DNA of 64,000 bases from CBDBBY01 sp965205055 (GTDB lineage Bacteria > Pseudomonadota > Alphaproteobacteria > Rhodobacterales > Rhodobacteraceae): contig OZ242030.1 in assembly GCA_965205055.1 (NCBI GenBank), forward strand, positions 4,154,001 through 4,218,000, given 5' to 3'. This document shows positions 8,701 to 17,756 of this stretch, piece by piece. Below the pieces are notes generated by a model that made no database searches, was not told the DNA's origin, and worked only from the letters and a program-made list of their open reading frames with translations. Within the stretch, counting starts at the first letter, position 1; each line of letters opens with the position of its first letter. Position numbers and translations under genes: made by a program.

Positions 8701-9495
8701 CTAGAACTGCGTTCTTTCAGCGACCTGCAAGATGCCGCTGACTGCGCTCATTGCTGCAAGCGCTGATGTTCGCGGGTTGTCCGCGAGCGGTTTCCCCGAA
8801 ATCCTGAACTCGAAACTGCCAAAATCACCTTCGGCCTGAATGACGTGGATGTTTTCGGACACTTCCGGGTCGGCGATCAACTCGACATCCGTGTCATCGA
8901 AGCCAATGCTTGACAGCGCGACAGCGGCGGCGACATTGGCGTTTTTGGGATACGACAGCGCCGCCTCGCGCGCGCTTCCTTTAAAGTGCGTTTGGGCGTT
9001 CTTGCCCATGTTCCGCAGATCCAGCACCTCTTCCGCCGGAGAGCCGGCCCAGCCCTCCGGAGGCTTGCGGCCGATGTAGCGAACGGATGTCAGGTCGCCA
9101 ACTCTCGCGGCGCGAAGTGCGTCCAATCCGCCGATGGCCCCCGAAGCCAGGATGATTTTCCCGTCTCCGTCTATCGCCGCTTTTTCCAGCATGTCTTTGA
9201 GGTCGGGGTCGGCGAACGCGCCGATTGATACGCTCAACAGCGCATGTCCCGCGCAAAGAATGTCCGACCCGTGCTCCTTGAGTCCGGAATGTCCGGCGCA
9301 ATCCACGAAAAGATCGATGGTTTCTGAGATCTGACCGAACGAGGTTACAAATTCGATCCCGTCGTCCGCCTCCGCGCGCCTCCGCCGAAAAGAATCTTGA
9401 GAAACAATGATCGCTCCGATTTGGTGCCCGTGTCGTTCGATGCGGGTTTTGACGTATCGGGCTATTGCGCCGAAGCCGATCAACGCGATCTTCAT
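8701..9495 (-). CDS. Aspartate dehydrogenase-like protein (NadX family)
   Basis: A 264-residue NAD(P)-dependent oxidoreductase of the L-aspartate dehydrogenase family, which forms iminoaspartate from L-aspartate. It shows the Rossmann motif IGFGAIARYV near the N-terminus, LASGAIGGLDALRAA in the middle, and the family block YPKNANVAAAVALSSIGFDD. An ATG at 9579 is possible, but the family start MKIALIGFG at 9495 has an AGGAAA ribosome binding site just upstream. The context (aldehyde dehydrogenase upstream, LysR downstream, kynurenine genes nearby) suggests a catabolic deaminating or imine-reducing role rather than housekeeping NAD synthesis. A paralogue lies at 38189-39007. The actual substrate is inferred only from the family. 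Confidence 0.85.
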   Translation of the reverse strand: MKIALIGFGAIARYVKTRIERHGHQIGAIIVSQDSFRRRRAEADDGIEFVTSFGQISETIDLFVDCAGHSGLKEHGSDILCAGHALLSVSIGAFADPDLKDMLEKAAIDGDGKIILASGAIGGLDALRAARVGDLTSVRYIGRKPPEGWAGSPAEEVLDLRNMGKNAQTHFKGSAREAALSYPKNANVAAAVALSSIGFDDTDVELIADPEVSENIHVIQAEGDFGSFEFRISGKPLADNPRTSALAAMSAVSGILQVAERTQF

Positions 9496-9602
9496 TCGCA
9501 GTTTCCTTTCCTGAACTTCGACCTGCGATGATCGAATCTGCTGCGGCAACTGGCCAACATCGACGTCGCAAAGCGGCAAAATCGCGCGAGGATCATCTCT
9601 GA

Positions 9603-11033
9603 TCAGACGATTTCACGCGAATGCCAGACGTTTTTGATCGTCATGTAATGATGGAGACCTTCCGACCCGCCTTCCCGGCCATAGCCGCTGGATTTCACTC
9701 CGCCGAACGGCGTTTCCGGCAAAGAGGCTTCAAGAGTGTTGAATGACAAGTTGCCCACCTGCACTTCATCAGTTAGTCTGTCCATATAATCGGCGCGGTT
9801 CGTGAACGCATAGCCCGCGAGGCCGAACTCTACCGAATTGGCTTCTTCGATTGCATGGTCCAAAGACTGGACCGGATTGATGATCGCGATGGGACCGAAT
9901 GGTTCTTCCTTCATGATGCAGGCGCTGCGAGGAACCTCGGCGAGCACTGTCGGCTGAAAGAAATACCCTCGATTGCCGTGGCGAGCCCCGCCGGTCCTGA
10001 CTTCCGCGCCATGGGCGCGGGCGTCCGTGACCATATCCGTCAATGCAGGAACGCGCCGATCATTGGCCAGCGGCCCCATTTCCGTCGCTTCATCCATTCC
10101 ATTGCCGACAACGGTGGCCTCCGCCCGATTGACGAATGCGTCGGTGAATTCGTCGAAAATGCTTTCATGCACGAAAAAGCGGGTTGGCGAGGTGCAGACT
10201 TGGCCGGCGTTTCGCATCTTGCGCACGGCGCCGCTGATGCCGGCCCGTTGGACATCGGTATCTTCACACACGATGACGGGAGCATGCCCGCCGAGTTCCA
10301 TCAGAACCGTTGTCATGTTTTCTGAAGCCAGCGTCGTCAGGTGTCGCCCTACCGCGGTAGATCCGGTGAATGCCACAAGTCTCACGGACGGCTGTGGGAT
10401 CAGATAGCCGGAGATGTCGGCGGGGTTTCCGAACACGAGGTTCAGCACGCCGTCCGGCAAGCCCGCATCCTGAAACGCGCGCGCGACGTGAATGGCGCCG
10501 GCCGGCGTTTCTTCCGCAGGCTTGAGAATGATCGAGCATCCCGATGCGAGCGCGCCGGCTATTTTTCTGGCAGGCTGGCTCATGGGGAAGTTCCAAGGCG
10601 AAAAGGCGGCGACAATGCCGATCGGATGATGGTGGACGGACAATTTGTTCCCGTGCGCGGCAGGTATGATCCGACCGTAGGTGCGCATCGCTTCCCCGGC
10701 GTCCCATTCGAAAAACTCGGCACCGCGGACAACCTCCAAACGGGCCTGCTTCAGCGGTTTGCCATGTTCCAGAGTGATTGCTTGCGCAATTTCCTCCTGA
10801 CGGTCGCGCATGATCGCCGCCGCGCGCAGAATGATGTCCGCCCGCTCTCTCGGCGAGGTTCGGCTCCAGATTCTGAACCCGGATTCGGCCGCCCGGAGTG
10901 CGTCGTTCAGATCGCTTTGGTCGGCCTTTGGCAATCGCCCCAACTCCTCTTCTGTCGCGGGGTTGACGACCGCCATGCCGGATTTCGCTTTCCGCCATTT
11001 TCCGCCGATGAACAGATTGAGATCGGGGTACAT
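9603..11033 (-). CDS. NAD(P)-dependent aldehyde dehydrogenase
   Basis: A full-length 476-residue aldehyde dehydrogenase that oxidises an aldehyde to its acid in the cytoplasm. It shows the cofactor segment SPWNFPMSQPARK, GFTGS-type FTGSTAVG, the catalytic Glu in LMELGGHAP, the catalytic Cys in NAGQVCTSPTRF, and EEPFGP. It most resembles succinate-semialdehyde dehydrogenases (GabD group). Given the nearby 3-hydroxyanthranilate dioxygenase, 2-aminomuconate-semialdehyde oxidation is an alternative that motifs cannot decide. It heads the minus-strand operon, with 107 bases to the next gene, and is divergent from the aldolase gene at 11341. Confidence 0.92.
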   Translation of the reverse strand: MYPDLNLFIGGKWRKAKSGMAVVNPATEEELGRLPKADQSDLNDALRAAESGFRIWSRTSPRERADIILRAAAIMRDRQEEIAQAITLEHGKPLKQARLEVVRGAEFFEWDAGEAMRTYGRIIPAAHGNKLSVHHHPIGIVAAFSPWNFPMSQPARKIAGALASGCSIILKPAEETPAGAIHVARAFQDAGLPDGVLNLVFGNPADISGYLIPQPSVRLVAFTGSTAVGRHLTTLASENMTTVLMELGGHAPVIVCEDTDVQRAGISGAVRKMRNAGQVCTSPTRFFVHESIFDEFTDAFVNRAEATVVGNGMDEATEMGPLANDRRVPALTDMVTDARAHGAEVRTGGARHGNRGYFFQPTVLAEVPRSACIMKEEPFGPIAIINPVQSLDHAIEEANSVEFGLAGYAFTNRADYMDRLTDEVQVGNLSFNTLEASLPETPFGGVKSSGYGREGGSEGLHHYMTIKNVWHSREIV

Positions 11034-11340
11034 TCAGGTTGCCTCCATGTCGTCTTTCGGCAATGTCGGCCAATGGCAGTATTCTTTCAAGTCGATTGAA
11101 GGAATTCTGGTATGCCAAACCATGATATCAGAATTTGATGCGCTTTAGCTTCGGCTGGATATCAAAAAATGGTATATCTGATTGCTCTGCCAAGTGCTGG
11201 CCATGGAGCCGCTGCAAGCTTACGTTTCGGGCAAGCTGCAATGGTTGCGCCGCCGCCAAGCTTGGGCCAATGAAGCGAAATCGCCGGAGGGTCCCAGCCC
11301 AAGCCGCATTTCGATCGAATCTGACAGTCAGGACAAGGCC
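11034..11340. promoter_or_regulatory. Divergent intergenic region with GATATC-centred motifs
   Basis: This spacer separates the minus-strand aldehyde dehydrogenase operon from the plus-strand aldolase group and should hold both promoters. TGATATCA occurs near 11122-11129 and GATATCA near 11159-11165, 37 bases apart. TTTTGATATCAAG also occurs in the repeat upstream of the NicX-like gene (15563-15575), and TTTTGATACCAAG near 29719. These could be sites of a shared regulator. This is by-eye inference. Confidence 0.3.
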
Positions 11341-12294
11341 ATGAAATACGCCAAGCACGATGCGAAGGATTACGCGCGGGAACATATGCGCGGCATCTGG
11401 GCTGCAGCATTGAACCCGTTTGACGACGATCTCTCGCTGAACGAGTCAGGGCTGCGGTCGAATATTCGTCACTGGGTCGACGATCTGGACATCCGGGGCT
11501 TGTTCATTGCCGGCAAGCAGGGGGAGTTTTTCTCCATGTCGCTGGAAGAGCGCAAACGGAACTTCGAAATTGCGGTGGACGAATGCGGCGATGAGGCGGA
11601 CACGATCATGTCGGTGTCGGACCAGAACTTTGATGCCGTTCTGGAATTGCTGCAGCACGCCGAGGCCTGCGGTGCTGATTACGTCGTGGTCCACGCCCCC
11701 GTGCTGAGCTTCGTGCATGATCGCGGAGAAGTGCTGTACCGATACTACGAGGCGCTTTGCGAAAAAGCGAACATCGGCATCGCCATGTGGAGCCATCCCG
11801 ACAGCGGCTATCTGATGCAGCCCGAAGAATGCGCGCGCATAGCTGAGCTGCCCAACATCGTGGCGATCAAATATTCCGTTCCGCGCGAGATGTACCGGCG
11901 CCTGCATTCCATGGTAGGCGACAAAATCCATGTGTCGACGTCGTCGGAACCCGAGTGGCTGGACAACATTGTCGAGATGGATTGGAAGCTGTATCTGTGT
12001 TCTTCGCCGCCCTACCACCTGCAAACCAAGAACGACAAGCGGATGCACCAATACACGCAGTTGGCGTTCCAAGGAAAATTCAATGAGGCGCGCAAGGTAT
12101 TCGACAGCTTGAATCCAGTGCGCGAAGCGATGGCCCGCGCCCGCCCGCCCGGAAAGCCTCACGCCTTCGGCAAATACTGGCAAGAGCTTCTGGGTCAGGC
12201 GGGCGGACGCGTGCGCCGCCCGATGCTGGAGCTGACCGACGCGGAAAAAGCCGTCGTGCGCGAAGCCTTCGAAGGCTGCGGTCTGAAACTCTGA
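11341..12294 (+). CDS. DapA/dihydrodipicolinate synthase-family aldolase
   Basis: A 317-residue class I aldolase or lyase of the DHDPS/N-acetylneuraminate lyase superfamily. The Schiff-base Lys is K177 in NIVAIKYSVP, and the strand GLFIAGKQGEFFSMS replaces the usual GTTGE region. The frame is open from 11182, but the ATG at 11341 has an AGGA ribosome binding site and matches the family N-terminus. With kynureninase and 3-hydroxyanthranilate dioxygenase downstream on the same strand, it is more likely a catabolic hydratase-aldolase or lyase acting on a pyruvate-type ring-cleavage product than a lysine-biosynthesis enzyme. The substrate is not determinable from sequence. Confidence 0.85.
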   Translation: MKYAKHDAKDYAREHMRGIWAAALNPFDDDLSLNESGLRSNIRHWVDDLDIRGLFIAGKQGEFFSMSLEERKRNFEIAVDECGDEADTIMSVSDQNFDAVLELLQHAEACGADYVVVHAPVLSFVHDRGEVLYRYYEALCEKANIGIAMWSHPDSGYLMQPEECARIAELPNIVAIKYSVPREMYRRLHSMVGDKIHVSTSSEPEWLDNIVEMDWKLYLCSSPPYHLQTKNDKRMHQYTQLAFQGKFNEARKVFDSLNPVREAMARARPPGKPHAFGKYWQELLGQAGGRVRRPMLELTDAEKAVVREAFEGCGLKL

Positions 12295-12372
12295 ATCCAG
12301 TTTGCAAAAAGGGAACACCGGCCGGTCCGAGGACGACGAGAGCTCCATGAAATCCTGAGCGGGCGAATTTCG

Positions 12373-13245
12373 ATGACCGGAGAAATTTTTGCTCTGCTCT
12401 CCGCCGGCCTTTACGGCATTGCGGGCGTCGCGATTACGAAAGGCCGCGCGACTGCGCGCGGCGACAATGGCGTTTTCCTTTCGGTTCTGTTCACTGCGTT
12501 CCTGACCCTTATGGTATGGATGTATTTCGCGGCGCCAATCAGCCGCGAGCTTTCTTCGCGCGACGGGTTGAAAGGGGTCGCTCTCTTTGCTTCGTCCGGA
12601 GTTTTTGCGACGGCGTTGGGACGGAACCTGATGTACCGCTCCACGGAGCTTCTGGGTGCGGTCAATGCCAGTCTCTTGCGTCGCCTGATACCCGTCTTGT
12701 CCGTTCCGTCCGCTATGCTGATTCTCGGCGAGCCCCCGGATATTTGGGTTCTGCTTGGCGGCGCGCTCATACTATTCGGCGTTTTCTTTTACCTAAATCC
12801 CAGTTTTCAGGGAATGCAGAGCATGGCCGGAAATGGTCTGATGTTCGGCGTTGGCTCCGCGACATGCTACGCGCTGGCTTACAGCCTGCGCCGTCTTGGT
12901 CTGGAATTCTGCCCGGATCCGGTTTTGGGAACATTCATCGGCGCCGTCGCGGGCGCCGCTTGGATTTTTTTCTTAAGCTGGCATGGCGGCAAGCTGGACC
13001 GTTTGATGCGCGACATCGGACCGTGGCACTGGGCGACCGCGGCCGCCCTGAGCCTCGGGCAATTGCTTCAGTTTTTCGCTTTGCAGGCGAGTAGCGTGCC
13101 GCGCGTTGCGGCAATCGGGTCTCTGGACGTGCTTTTTTCAGCCGTTTTGGCAGGCTGGGTCCTGCGAAGCGAGCAAGTCCGACCGGGACGTTTTTTGATT
13201 GCGGCCATCACCGCGATGATTGGCACGGTCGTAATCTTCATGTGA
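12373..13245 (+). CDS. EamA/DMT-family transporter
   Basis: A 290-residue inner-membrane protein with about ten hydrophobic segments and two EamA repeats, the drug/metabolite transporter (RhaT-like) fold. Conserved features include GRNLMYRS at the end of the first repeat and GSLDVLFSAVLAGWVL in the second. The gene sits 78 bases after the aldolase and before the dioxygenase on the same strand, so it probably exports or imports a metabolite or amino acid of this pathway. Direction and substrate are unknown. Confidence 0.88.
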   Translation: MTGEIFALLSAGLYGIAGVAITKGRATARGDNGVFLSVLFTAFLTLMVWMYFAAPISRELSSRDGLKGVALFASSGVFATALGRNLMYRSTELLGAVNASLLRRLIPVLSVPSAMLILGEPPDIWVLLGGALILFGVFFYLNPSFQGMQSMAGNGLMFGVGSATCYALAYSLRRLGLEFCPDPVLGTFIGAVAGAAWIFFLSWHGGKLDRLMRDIGPWHWATAAALSLGQLLQFFALQASSVPRVAAIGSLDVLFSAVLAGWVLRSEQVRPGRFLIAAITAMIGTVVIFM

Positions 13246-13377
13246 CGATGCTTTGCTATAATAATTTCGAATACCAGATTTGGTCGTCGCAGCCTGACAT
13301 GCCGCTGCAGAATTGCTATAAGAATCCGAAACCGGGACGCGCGAGCCCAACTTTCACATCTAAAGGGAGAAAGACTG

Positions 13378-13941
13378 ATGAAACCGCATCCGACGCTGAA
13401 GCCCTTCAACTTCAAGAAATGGGTGGGAGACAACGCGGACAAGCTGCGCCCGCCTGTCGGCAATCAACTGCTTCACAAAGACGGCGACATGATTGTCATG
13501 GTGGTCGGGGGACCCAATACGCGCGTTGATTTCCATGATGATCCGGTCGAAGAATGGTTTTTTCAGCAGGCGGGCGACATGGTCCTGAAAATCGCCGACG
13601 AGGACGGGATTTATGACGTTCCGGTTCGCGAAGGCGAAGTATTTTTGTTGCCGCCTCATGTCCGCCATGCGCCGCAGCGACCGCAGGAAGGCTCGGTTGG
13701 AATCGTTGTCGAAGCTCCGCGTCAGCCCGGAATGAAGGAAGGGTTCGAATGGTATTGCTTCAGCTGCGAAGCACGCGTCCATCGCGAAGAAGTCGCGCTT
13801 GACGGTCCCGAGGGCATCGTCACGGCTCTTCCCAAAATCTATGAAGCTTTCCATAGCAGTACCGAAGCGCGCACATGCCCCAAGTGCGGAACGTTGCATC
13901 CCGGCAAAGGCAAACCCCCGGAAGGATGGGTCAAATTGTGA
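13378..13941 (+). CDS. nbaC: 3-hydroxyanthranilate 3,4-dioxygenase
   Basis: A 187-residue extradiol-type cupin dioxygenase that opens 3-hydroxyanthranilate to 2-amino-3-carboxymuconate semialdehyde, which cyclises to quinolinate. Iron ligands are visible as H53 and E59 in DFHDDPVEEWFF and H97 in PPHVRHAPQRP. The bacterial-type C-terminal rubredoxin-like site is present with C127, C130, C167 and C170 (YCFSC, CPKC). The ribosome binding site AAAGGGAGAAAG lies just before the ATG. The kynureninase gene follows 77 bases downstream, which makes a kynurenine/3-hydroxyanthranilate route the natural reading. No carboxymuconate-semialdehyde decarboxylase is in the window. Confidence 0.95.
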   Translation: MKPHPTLKPFNFKKWVGDNADKLRPPVGNQLLHKDGDMIVMVVGGPNTRVDFHDDPVEEWFFQQAGDMVLKIADEDGIYDVPVREGEVFLLPPHVRHAPQRPQEGSVGIVVEAPRQPGMKEGFEWYCFSCEARVHREEVALDGPEGIVTALPKIYEAFHSSTEARTCPKCGTLHPGKGKPPEGWVKL

Positions 13942-14018
13942 AGGCGGCTGCGCCCTGATCAACATGTAGAAACTGCCGGTCTGTTCGCGCGGACCGGCAA
14001 AGCCGCCTCAAGCGCTCC

Positions 14019-15215
14019 GTGACGGATTTCGATAAAACCCGCGCCATGTTCCACATTCCCGAGGGCATGGTTTATCTGAACGGCAATTCGCTTGGCCCGA
14101 TGCCGAAAGCGGCGCCGCAAGCAATCAACAAATTCCTCAACGAGGAATGGCGCACTGAGCTGATCAAAGGCTGGAACACCAAGAACTGGTTCATGCAGAC
14201 CAATACTCTTGGCGACCGCGTGGGGACTTTGATCGGTGCGCCTTCCGGCACGACGGTCGTCGGCGATACGTTGTCAATCAAGGTGTTTCAGGCGGTGGCT
14301 GCTGGTTTGGCCATGGTGCCCGACCGCAAGGTCATCCTGTCGGACAACGGCAATTTCCCTACAGACCTGTATATGGTCGAGGGTCTGATGCGGCTCAAGG
14401 ATGCCGGCTATGAGCTGCGCATTCCCGATCCTGAAGAAGTTATGGAGGCCATCGCCGACGAGGTGGCTGTGGTCATGATCACCGAGGTGGATTATCGCAC
14501 CGGCCGAAAGCACGACATGAAGGCGATCATTGAGCGCGCGCATGCCGTCGGAGCGGTCGTGGTATGGGATCTCGCCCATTCCGTAGGCGCTATACAGGTG
14601 GACGTGACCGGCTGCGACACCGATTTTGCCGTCGGCTGTACCTACAAGTATCTCAACGGCGGCCCGGGCGCGCCTGCGTTCATTTATGTGGCGCCTCGGC
14701 TTCTGGACACGGTGCAACCTGCTCTGTCAGGCTGGTACGGGCATGAATCTCCATTTGCATTCGATACGGACTATCGTCCGATGCCCGGCAAAATTGATCG
14801 CATGCGCATCGGCACGCCGTCCATTGCTTCGTTTTCCCTGCTGGAAGCGGCAATGGATATCTGGGACGAAGTCGATATGAACGATCTGCGCGCACGCTCG
14901 ATCGAACTGTCAGAAGTGTTCATCTCTGAGGTCGAAGCGCGGTGTCCGGGAGTTGCGTTCGCTGGCCCGCGTGATCCGAGGGAGCGAGGCAGCCACGTGG
15001 CCTTCAGATTTGAGCATGGCTATTCCTGCATGCAGGCGCTGATCAGGGCGAATGTCATCGGAGATTTCCGTGAGCCCGACATCATGCGGTTCGGCATCAC
15101 GCCGCTGTTCATCGGCGAGGATGAGATTCTGAAAGCGGTCGGCGTTCTGGAAGGCATCCTCATGCAGGAAACTTGGAAACGCGATGAGTTCCAAGCGCGC
15201 TCACTGGTGACTTAG
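14019..15215 (+). CDS. kynU: Kynureninase
   Basis: A PLP-dependent hydrolase of 398 residues that cleaves kynurenine or 3-hydroxykynurenine to (3-hydroxy)anthranilate and alanine. It shows the N-terminal YLNGNSLGPMP block, the PLP-contacting Asp (D184) in WDLAHSVGA, and the Schiff-base Lys K210 in TYKYLNGGPGAPAF. The start is a GTG at 14019. Length and motifs fit an intact enzyme. It is the last gene of the plus-strand group. No tryptophan dioxygenase, kynurenine monooxygenase or dedicated formamidase is in this group, so the substrate may come from outside or from genes elsewhere. Confidence 0.95.
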   Translation: MTDFDKTRAMFHIPEGMVYLNGNSLGPMPKAAPQAINKFLNEEWRTELIKGWNTKNWFMQTNTLGDRVGTLIGAPSGTTVVGDTLSIKVFQAVAAGLAMVPDRKVILSDNGNFPTDLYMVEGLMRLKDAGYELRIPDPEEVMEAIADEVAVVMITEVDYRTGRKHDMKAIIERAHAVGAVVVWDLAHSVGAIQVDVTGCDTDFAVGCTYKYLNGGPGAPAFIYVAPRLLDTVQPALSGWYGHESPFAFDTDYRPMPGKIDRMRIGTPSIASFSLLEAAMDIWDEVDMNDLRARSIELSEVFISEVEARCPGVAFAGPRDPRERGSHVAFRFEHGYSCMQALIRANVIGDFREPDIMRFGITPLFIGEDEILKAVGVLEGILMQETWKRDEFQARSLVT

Positions 15216-15239
15216 TGCGTAACGCGGAGCGACATGGCG

Positions 15240-15815
15240 CATTCGCAGTGGTCTTGCGCTCCAGTTCCTTGATCATTGCCTCGCCGGCGCTGCTTTTGGC
15301 CAAGCCGCTCTCGGGAACTTGATGCGACATTGGCGATGCATGCGGCGGCGGCGTACGATGGCCGCCTTGGGGCGGGCCGCCTCTCCGCGATTGGCCCATT
15401 CGGTTGAGCTTCCAGCTCATTTGTTTAGCCCTTCTTTCACTCCGGTGCGCTTTGGCAGCTCAGATTCCATTACAAAAAAAGAGTTTGCCGTCATACAAAA
15501 CAGTCCTTGGTTTTTTTGGCATGGTATTTCTTGATAAGAAATTATGATAACCGGTTAATTGGTTTTGATATCAAGATTCAAGTCATGGAACATGCACATG
15601 CGAGCACGGAATCCAAGACCATCGCACAACAGTGAAAAGCTCGGCGATTTCGACTATCGGAAGGTATAAAAATACTGAAATACCAAAAAGTTGCGTTTAT
15701 TTTCTCTGATCAGACGGCTGCTAAGCACCGAGCTTTCCTATCGAGGACCCCGAGCCAATGATCAAGTTCGACGCAGCATTCGGCTGCGATCGGTTTTGGA
15801 TGCAAATTGACAGAT
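15240..15815 (+). repeat. Left flanking direct repeat of the GC-rich block
   Basis: This non-coding stretch is a diverged copy of 29390-29898 in the same orientation. Shared blocks in the same order include GATGGCCG.CTTGGGGCGG, GAGCTTCC.GC.CATTTGTT, GAAATTAT, ATAAC.GGTTAAT, TTTTGATA, and near the end CCAATGA and AATTGACAG. It lies between kynU and the first gene of the GC-rich block. A short core (GAGTTTCC.GCTCGTTTG) also occurs near 6040 and 54460, so this is a dispersed repeat family. It may be an IS remnant or a conserved control region. Confidence 0.75.
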
Positions 15816-15895
15816 CAGATAGGACGTTCCAAGGACCGCAGCGCATAAACGAATAACATTCGGGGTTGAGAATCACCGCCAATCCTGTAAAGTGA

Positions 15896-15917
15896 ATGCC
15901 ATTCGTTTGTATGGCAT
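15896..15917 (+). promoter_or_regulatory. Palindromic operator candidate before the NicX-like gene
   Basis: ATGCCAT (15896-15902) and ATGGCAT (15911-15917) form a perfect inverted repeat with an 8-base spacer, ending 18 bases before the start codon. A repressor bound here would block the ribosome-proximal promoter region. The TetR-family gene at 17039-17626 is the obvious candidate partner by proximity, not by any site match. Confidence 0.4.
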
Positions 15918-15935
15918 GCCTTCAGGGAGACCGGA

Positions 15936-17024
15936 ATGAGACCAATTCTCACCAACACTCAAGACTTGCATTTGCTGTTCCGACAACAGTTGGAGCTGTG
16001 CAATGTGCAGGCGGGCGAGACCATCGCGTGTTTGTCCGACCGATCTACGCGGCGCGAGTATGTCGAAGCGGCGTTTTCAGCGGCAACGGCAATGGGCGCC
16101 AACATCTACGAGTTGGGCACCAACGCGGTCCCCAGTTGGACACGCGTAGGGATCGAGACCGTGGGTGCGTGCAAGGGTACGGTCGATGCTCTGAAGGCTT
16201 CCGACCTGCTAATTTGCTTTCACGTGCCGCTGTTCACAAAATGGCTGAAACAAGTGCGCGACGCAGGTACGCGGGTCCAGATGATCGTCGACCACCCCGA
16301 CGACCTGTCAAACAACCAGGCATCCCCCGGCATGAAGGCCGCGACGGTCGCCGGGTCCAGCCGCCTGCGCGCGGCCAAGAAGATCCGGTTCACCAACGAA
16401 ATGGGGACCGATTTTTCCGCCGATACCACCGAATTCGACGCCTTCCACCAATATGGATTCGCCGACGAACCCGGGCATTTCGACCATTGGGGGGCCGGGC
16501 ATCTTTACACGTTCCCCAACGAAGGGTCGGCCAATGGCAGGGTGGTCATTCAGCCCGGCGACCTTATCGTGCTGCCTTACAACAACTACGTCCGCGATCC
16601 AATCGAGATCGAGGTGCGCGACGGGTTCGTCCGTGAAATCAAGGGCGACGGCCATGACGCGCGGCTGATGCGGTACTGGCTGAACGGCAATATGAAGCAC
16701 AAGGACGACTTGGACGGCTTCGCCATATCGCATCTGGGCTGGGGCACAAATCCCTATTGCCGCTGGGACAATATGGAGCTGAACGGCAGCCATAACGATC
16801 GCAACAACGGCAACGCGCGGGGCCTGATGGGATCGTTCCTGTGGTCGACCGGGCCGAACACGCAGGGCGGCGGAAAACGGGCAACCACCGGGCACTACGA
16901 CGTGCCGATGATGAATTGCGACGTCTATCTCGACGAAGAAAAGATCATCGAGGACGGGGTGTTTCTGGACAAGTCGCTGGAGTCCCCGCGCGAAGACCGA
17001 GGAGGGTACCTGAATTCGCTGTAG
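15936..17024 (+). CDS. nicX: NicX-like 2,5-dihydroxypyridine 5,6-dioxygenase (M29-related fold)
   Basis: A 362-residue protein of the family that includes NicX, the iron-dependent extradiol dioxygenase opening 2,5-dihydroxypyridine to N-formylmaleamate. The fold is shared with M29 aminopeptidases. As I recall, NicX uses H265, H318 and D320 as iron ligands. Here H266 (AISHLGWGTNP) and H320/D322 (TTGHYDVPM) fall at almost the same numbers with the same H-x-D spacing. The ATG at 15936 has AGGGAGA upstream. It opens the GC-rich block and is followed by a convergent TetR gene. A relative acting on another hydroxylated N-heterocycle is equally possible. Confidence 0.8.
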   Translation: MRPILTNTQDLHLLFRQQLELCNVQAGETIACLSDRSTRREYVEAAFSAATAMGANIYELGTNAVPSWTRVGIETVGACKGTVDALKASDLLICFHVPLFTKWLKQVRDAGTRVQMIVDHPDDLSNNQASPGMKAATVAGSSRLRAAKKIRFTNEMGTDFSADTTEFDAFHQYGFADEPGHFDHWGAGHLYTFPNEGSANGRVVIQPGDLIVLPYNNYVRDPIEIEVRDGFVREIKGDGHDARLMRYWLNGNMKHKDDLDGFAISHLGWGTNPYCRWDNMELNGSHNDRNNGNARGLMGSFLWSTGPNTQGGGKRATTGHYDVPMMNCDVYLDEEKIIEDGVFLDKSLESPREDRGGYLNSL

Positions 17025-17038
17025 CGACCGAGGAGCGC

Positions 17039-17626
17039 TCAGTCACCCCGCTCAGCAAGCAGCAAATCCCGGAACAATTCGGCCGCGCGCTCTGTCTCGA
17101 TGTCGGGATGTTCCTTTATCCGCTCCTGAAGAGTGAAGCCATCGGAAACCATGATAATCAGATGCACTAAAGCGTCAAAATCAAGAGCCGCCGCCTGTGC
17201 GTCATCCATGCAGTCGCGCAGCGCCTCGCGGATCATGGCCTCGACCCACTTCAGCAGCTCGTCCGAGTACTGCTCGCGCTCTTTCAACAGCGACAGGGCC
17301 TGCATCAGGTTGTTGGCAAAGCCGTTTTCGGCGCGCGGAATGGTTTGCCAGAGGCCCATCAGGATCGCCTTCAGCCGTTCGCTGCGATCGTCGATGCTCG
17401 CCACCTCGTCCAGCAGGACGTGGATCTTGTCGCGGAACCACGGTTCGAACACCGCCATGAACAACGCCATCTTCGAGGGGAAGTAGATATATGTGTTCGA
17501 CGTCGAGAACCCGGCCTCTTTGGCGACGCTCGCCAGCGTCGTGCCGGCATAGCCCTTTTCCTGAAACTGGCGCCGCGCGCTTTCGAGGATCTGCCGGGAC
17601 ACCGCCGTTTTCTTTGTCTGCGCCAC
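17039..17626 (-). CDS. TetR-family transcriptional regulator
   Basis: A 195-residue repressor-type regulator with an N-terminal helix-turn-helix (residues about 10-55: ARRQFQEKGYAGTTLASVAK, FSTSNTYIYFPSKMALF) and an all-helical ligand domain. The start is a GTG at 17626. It is divergent from the coxG/molybdenum hydroxylase operon (130-base spacer, with A+T-rich sequence GATCTTTTTTGATATG near 17660) and convergent with the NicX-like gene. This position suggests it controls the degradation operon in response to a pathway ligand. Confidence 0.92.
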   Translation of the reverse strand: MAQTKKTAVSRQILESARRQFQEKGYAGTTLASVAKEAGFSTSNTYIYFPSKMALFMAVFEPWFRDKIHVLLDEVASIDDRSERLKAILMGLWQTIPRAENGFANNLMQALSLLKEREQYSDELLKWVEAMIREALRDCMDDAQAAALDFDALVHLIIMVSDGFTLQERIKEHPDIETERAAELFRDLLLAERGD

Positions 17627-17756
17627 GTTCTGTCTTCCCTCACTCTAAAAAATAAACTATGATCTTTTTTGATATGTCATGGTCGGGCGCTTGTCTCCCT
17701 GGTTCTGGATTGGCCCGTTTGCGCCAGCCGGACATGGGTGTCGGGTGGGGTCTGAT

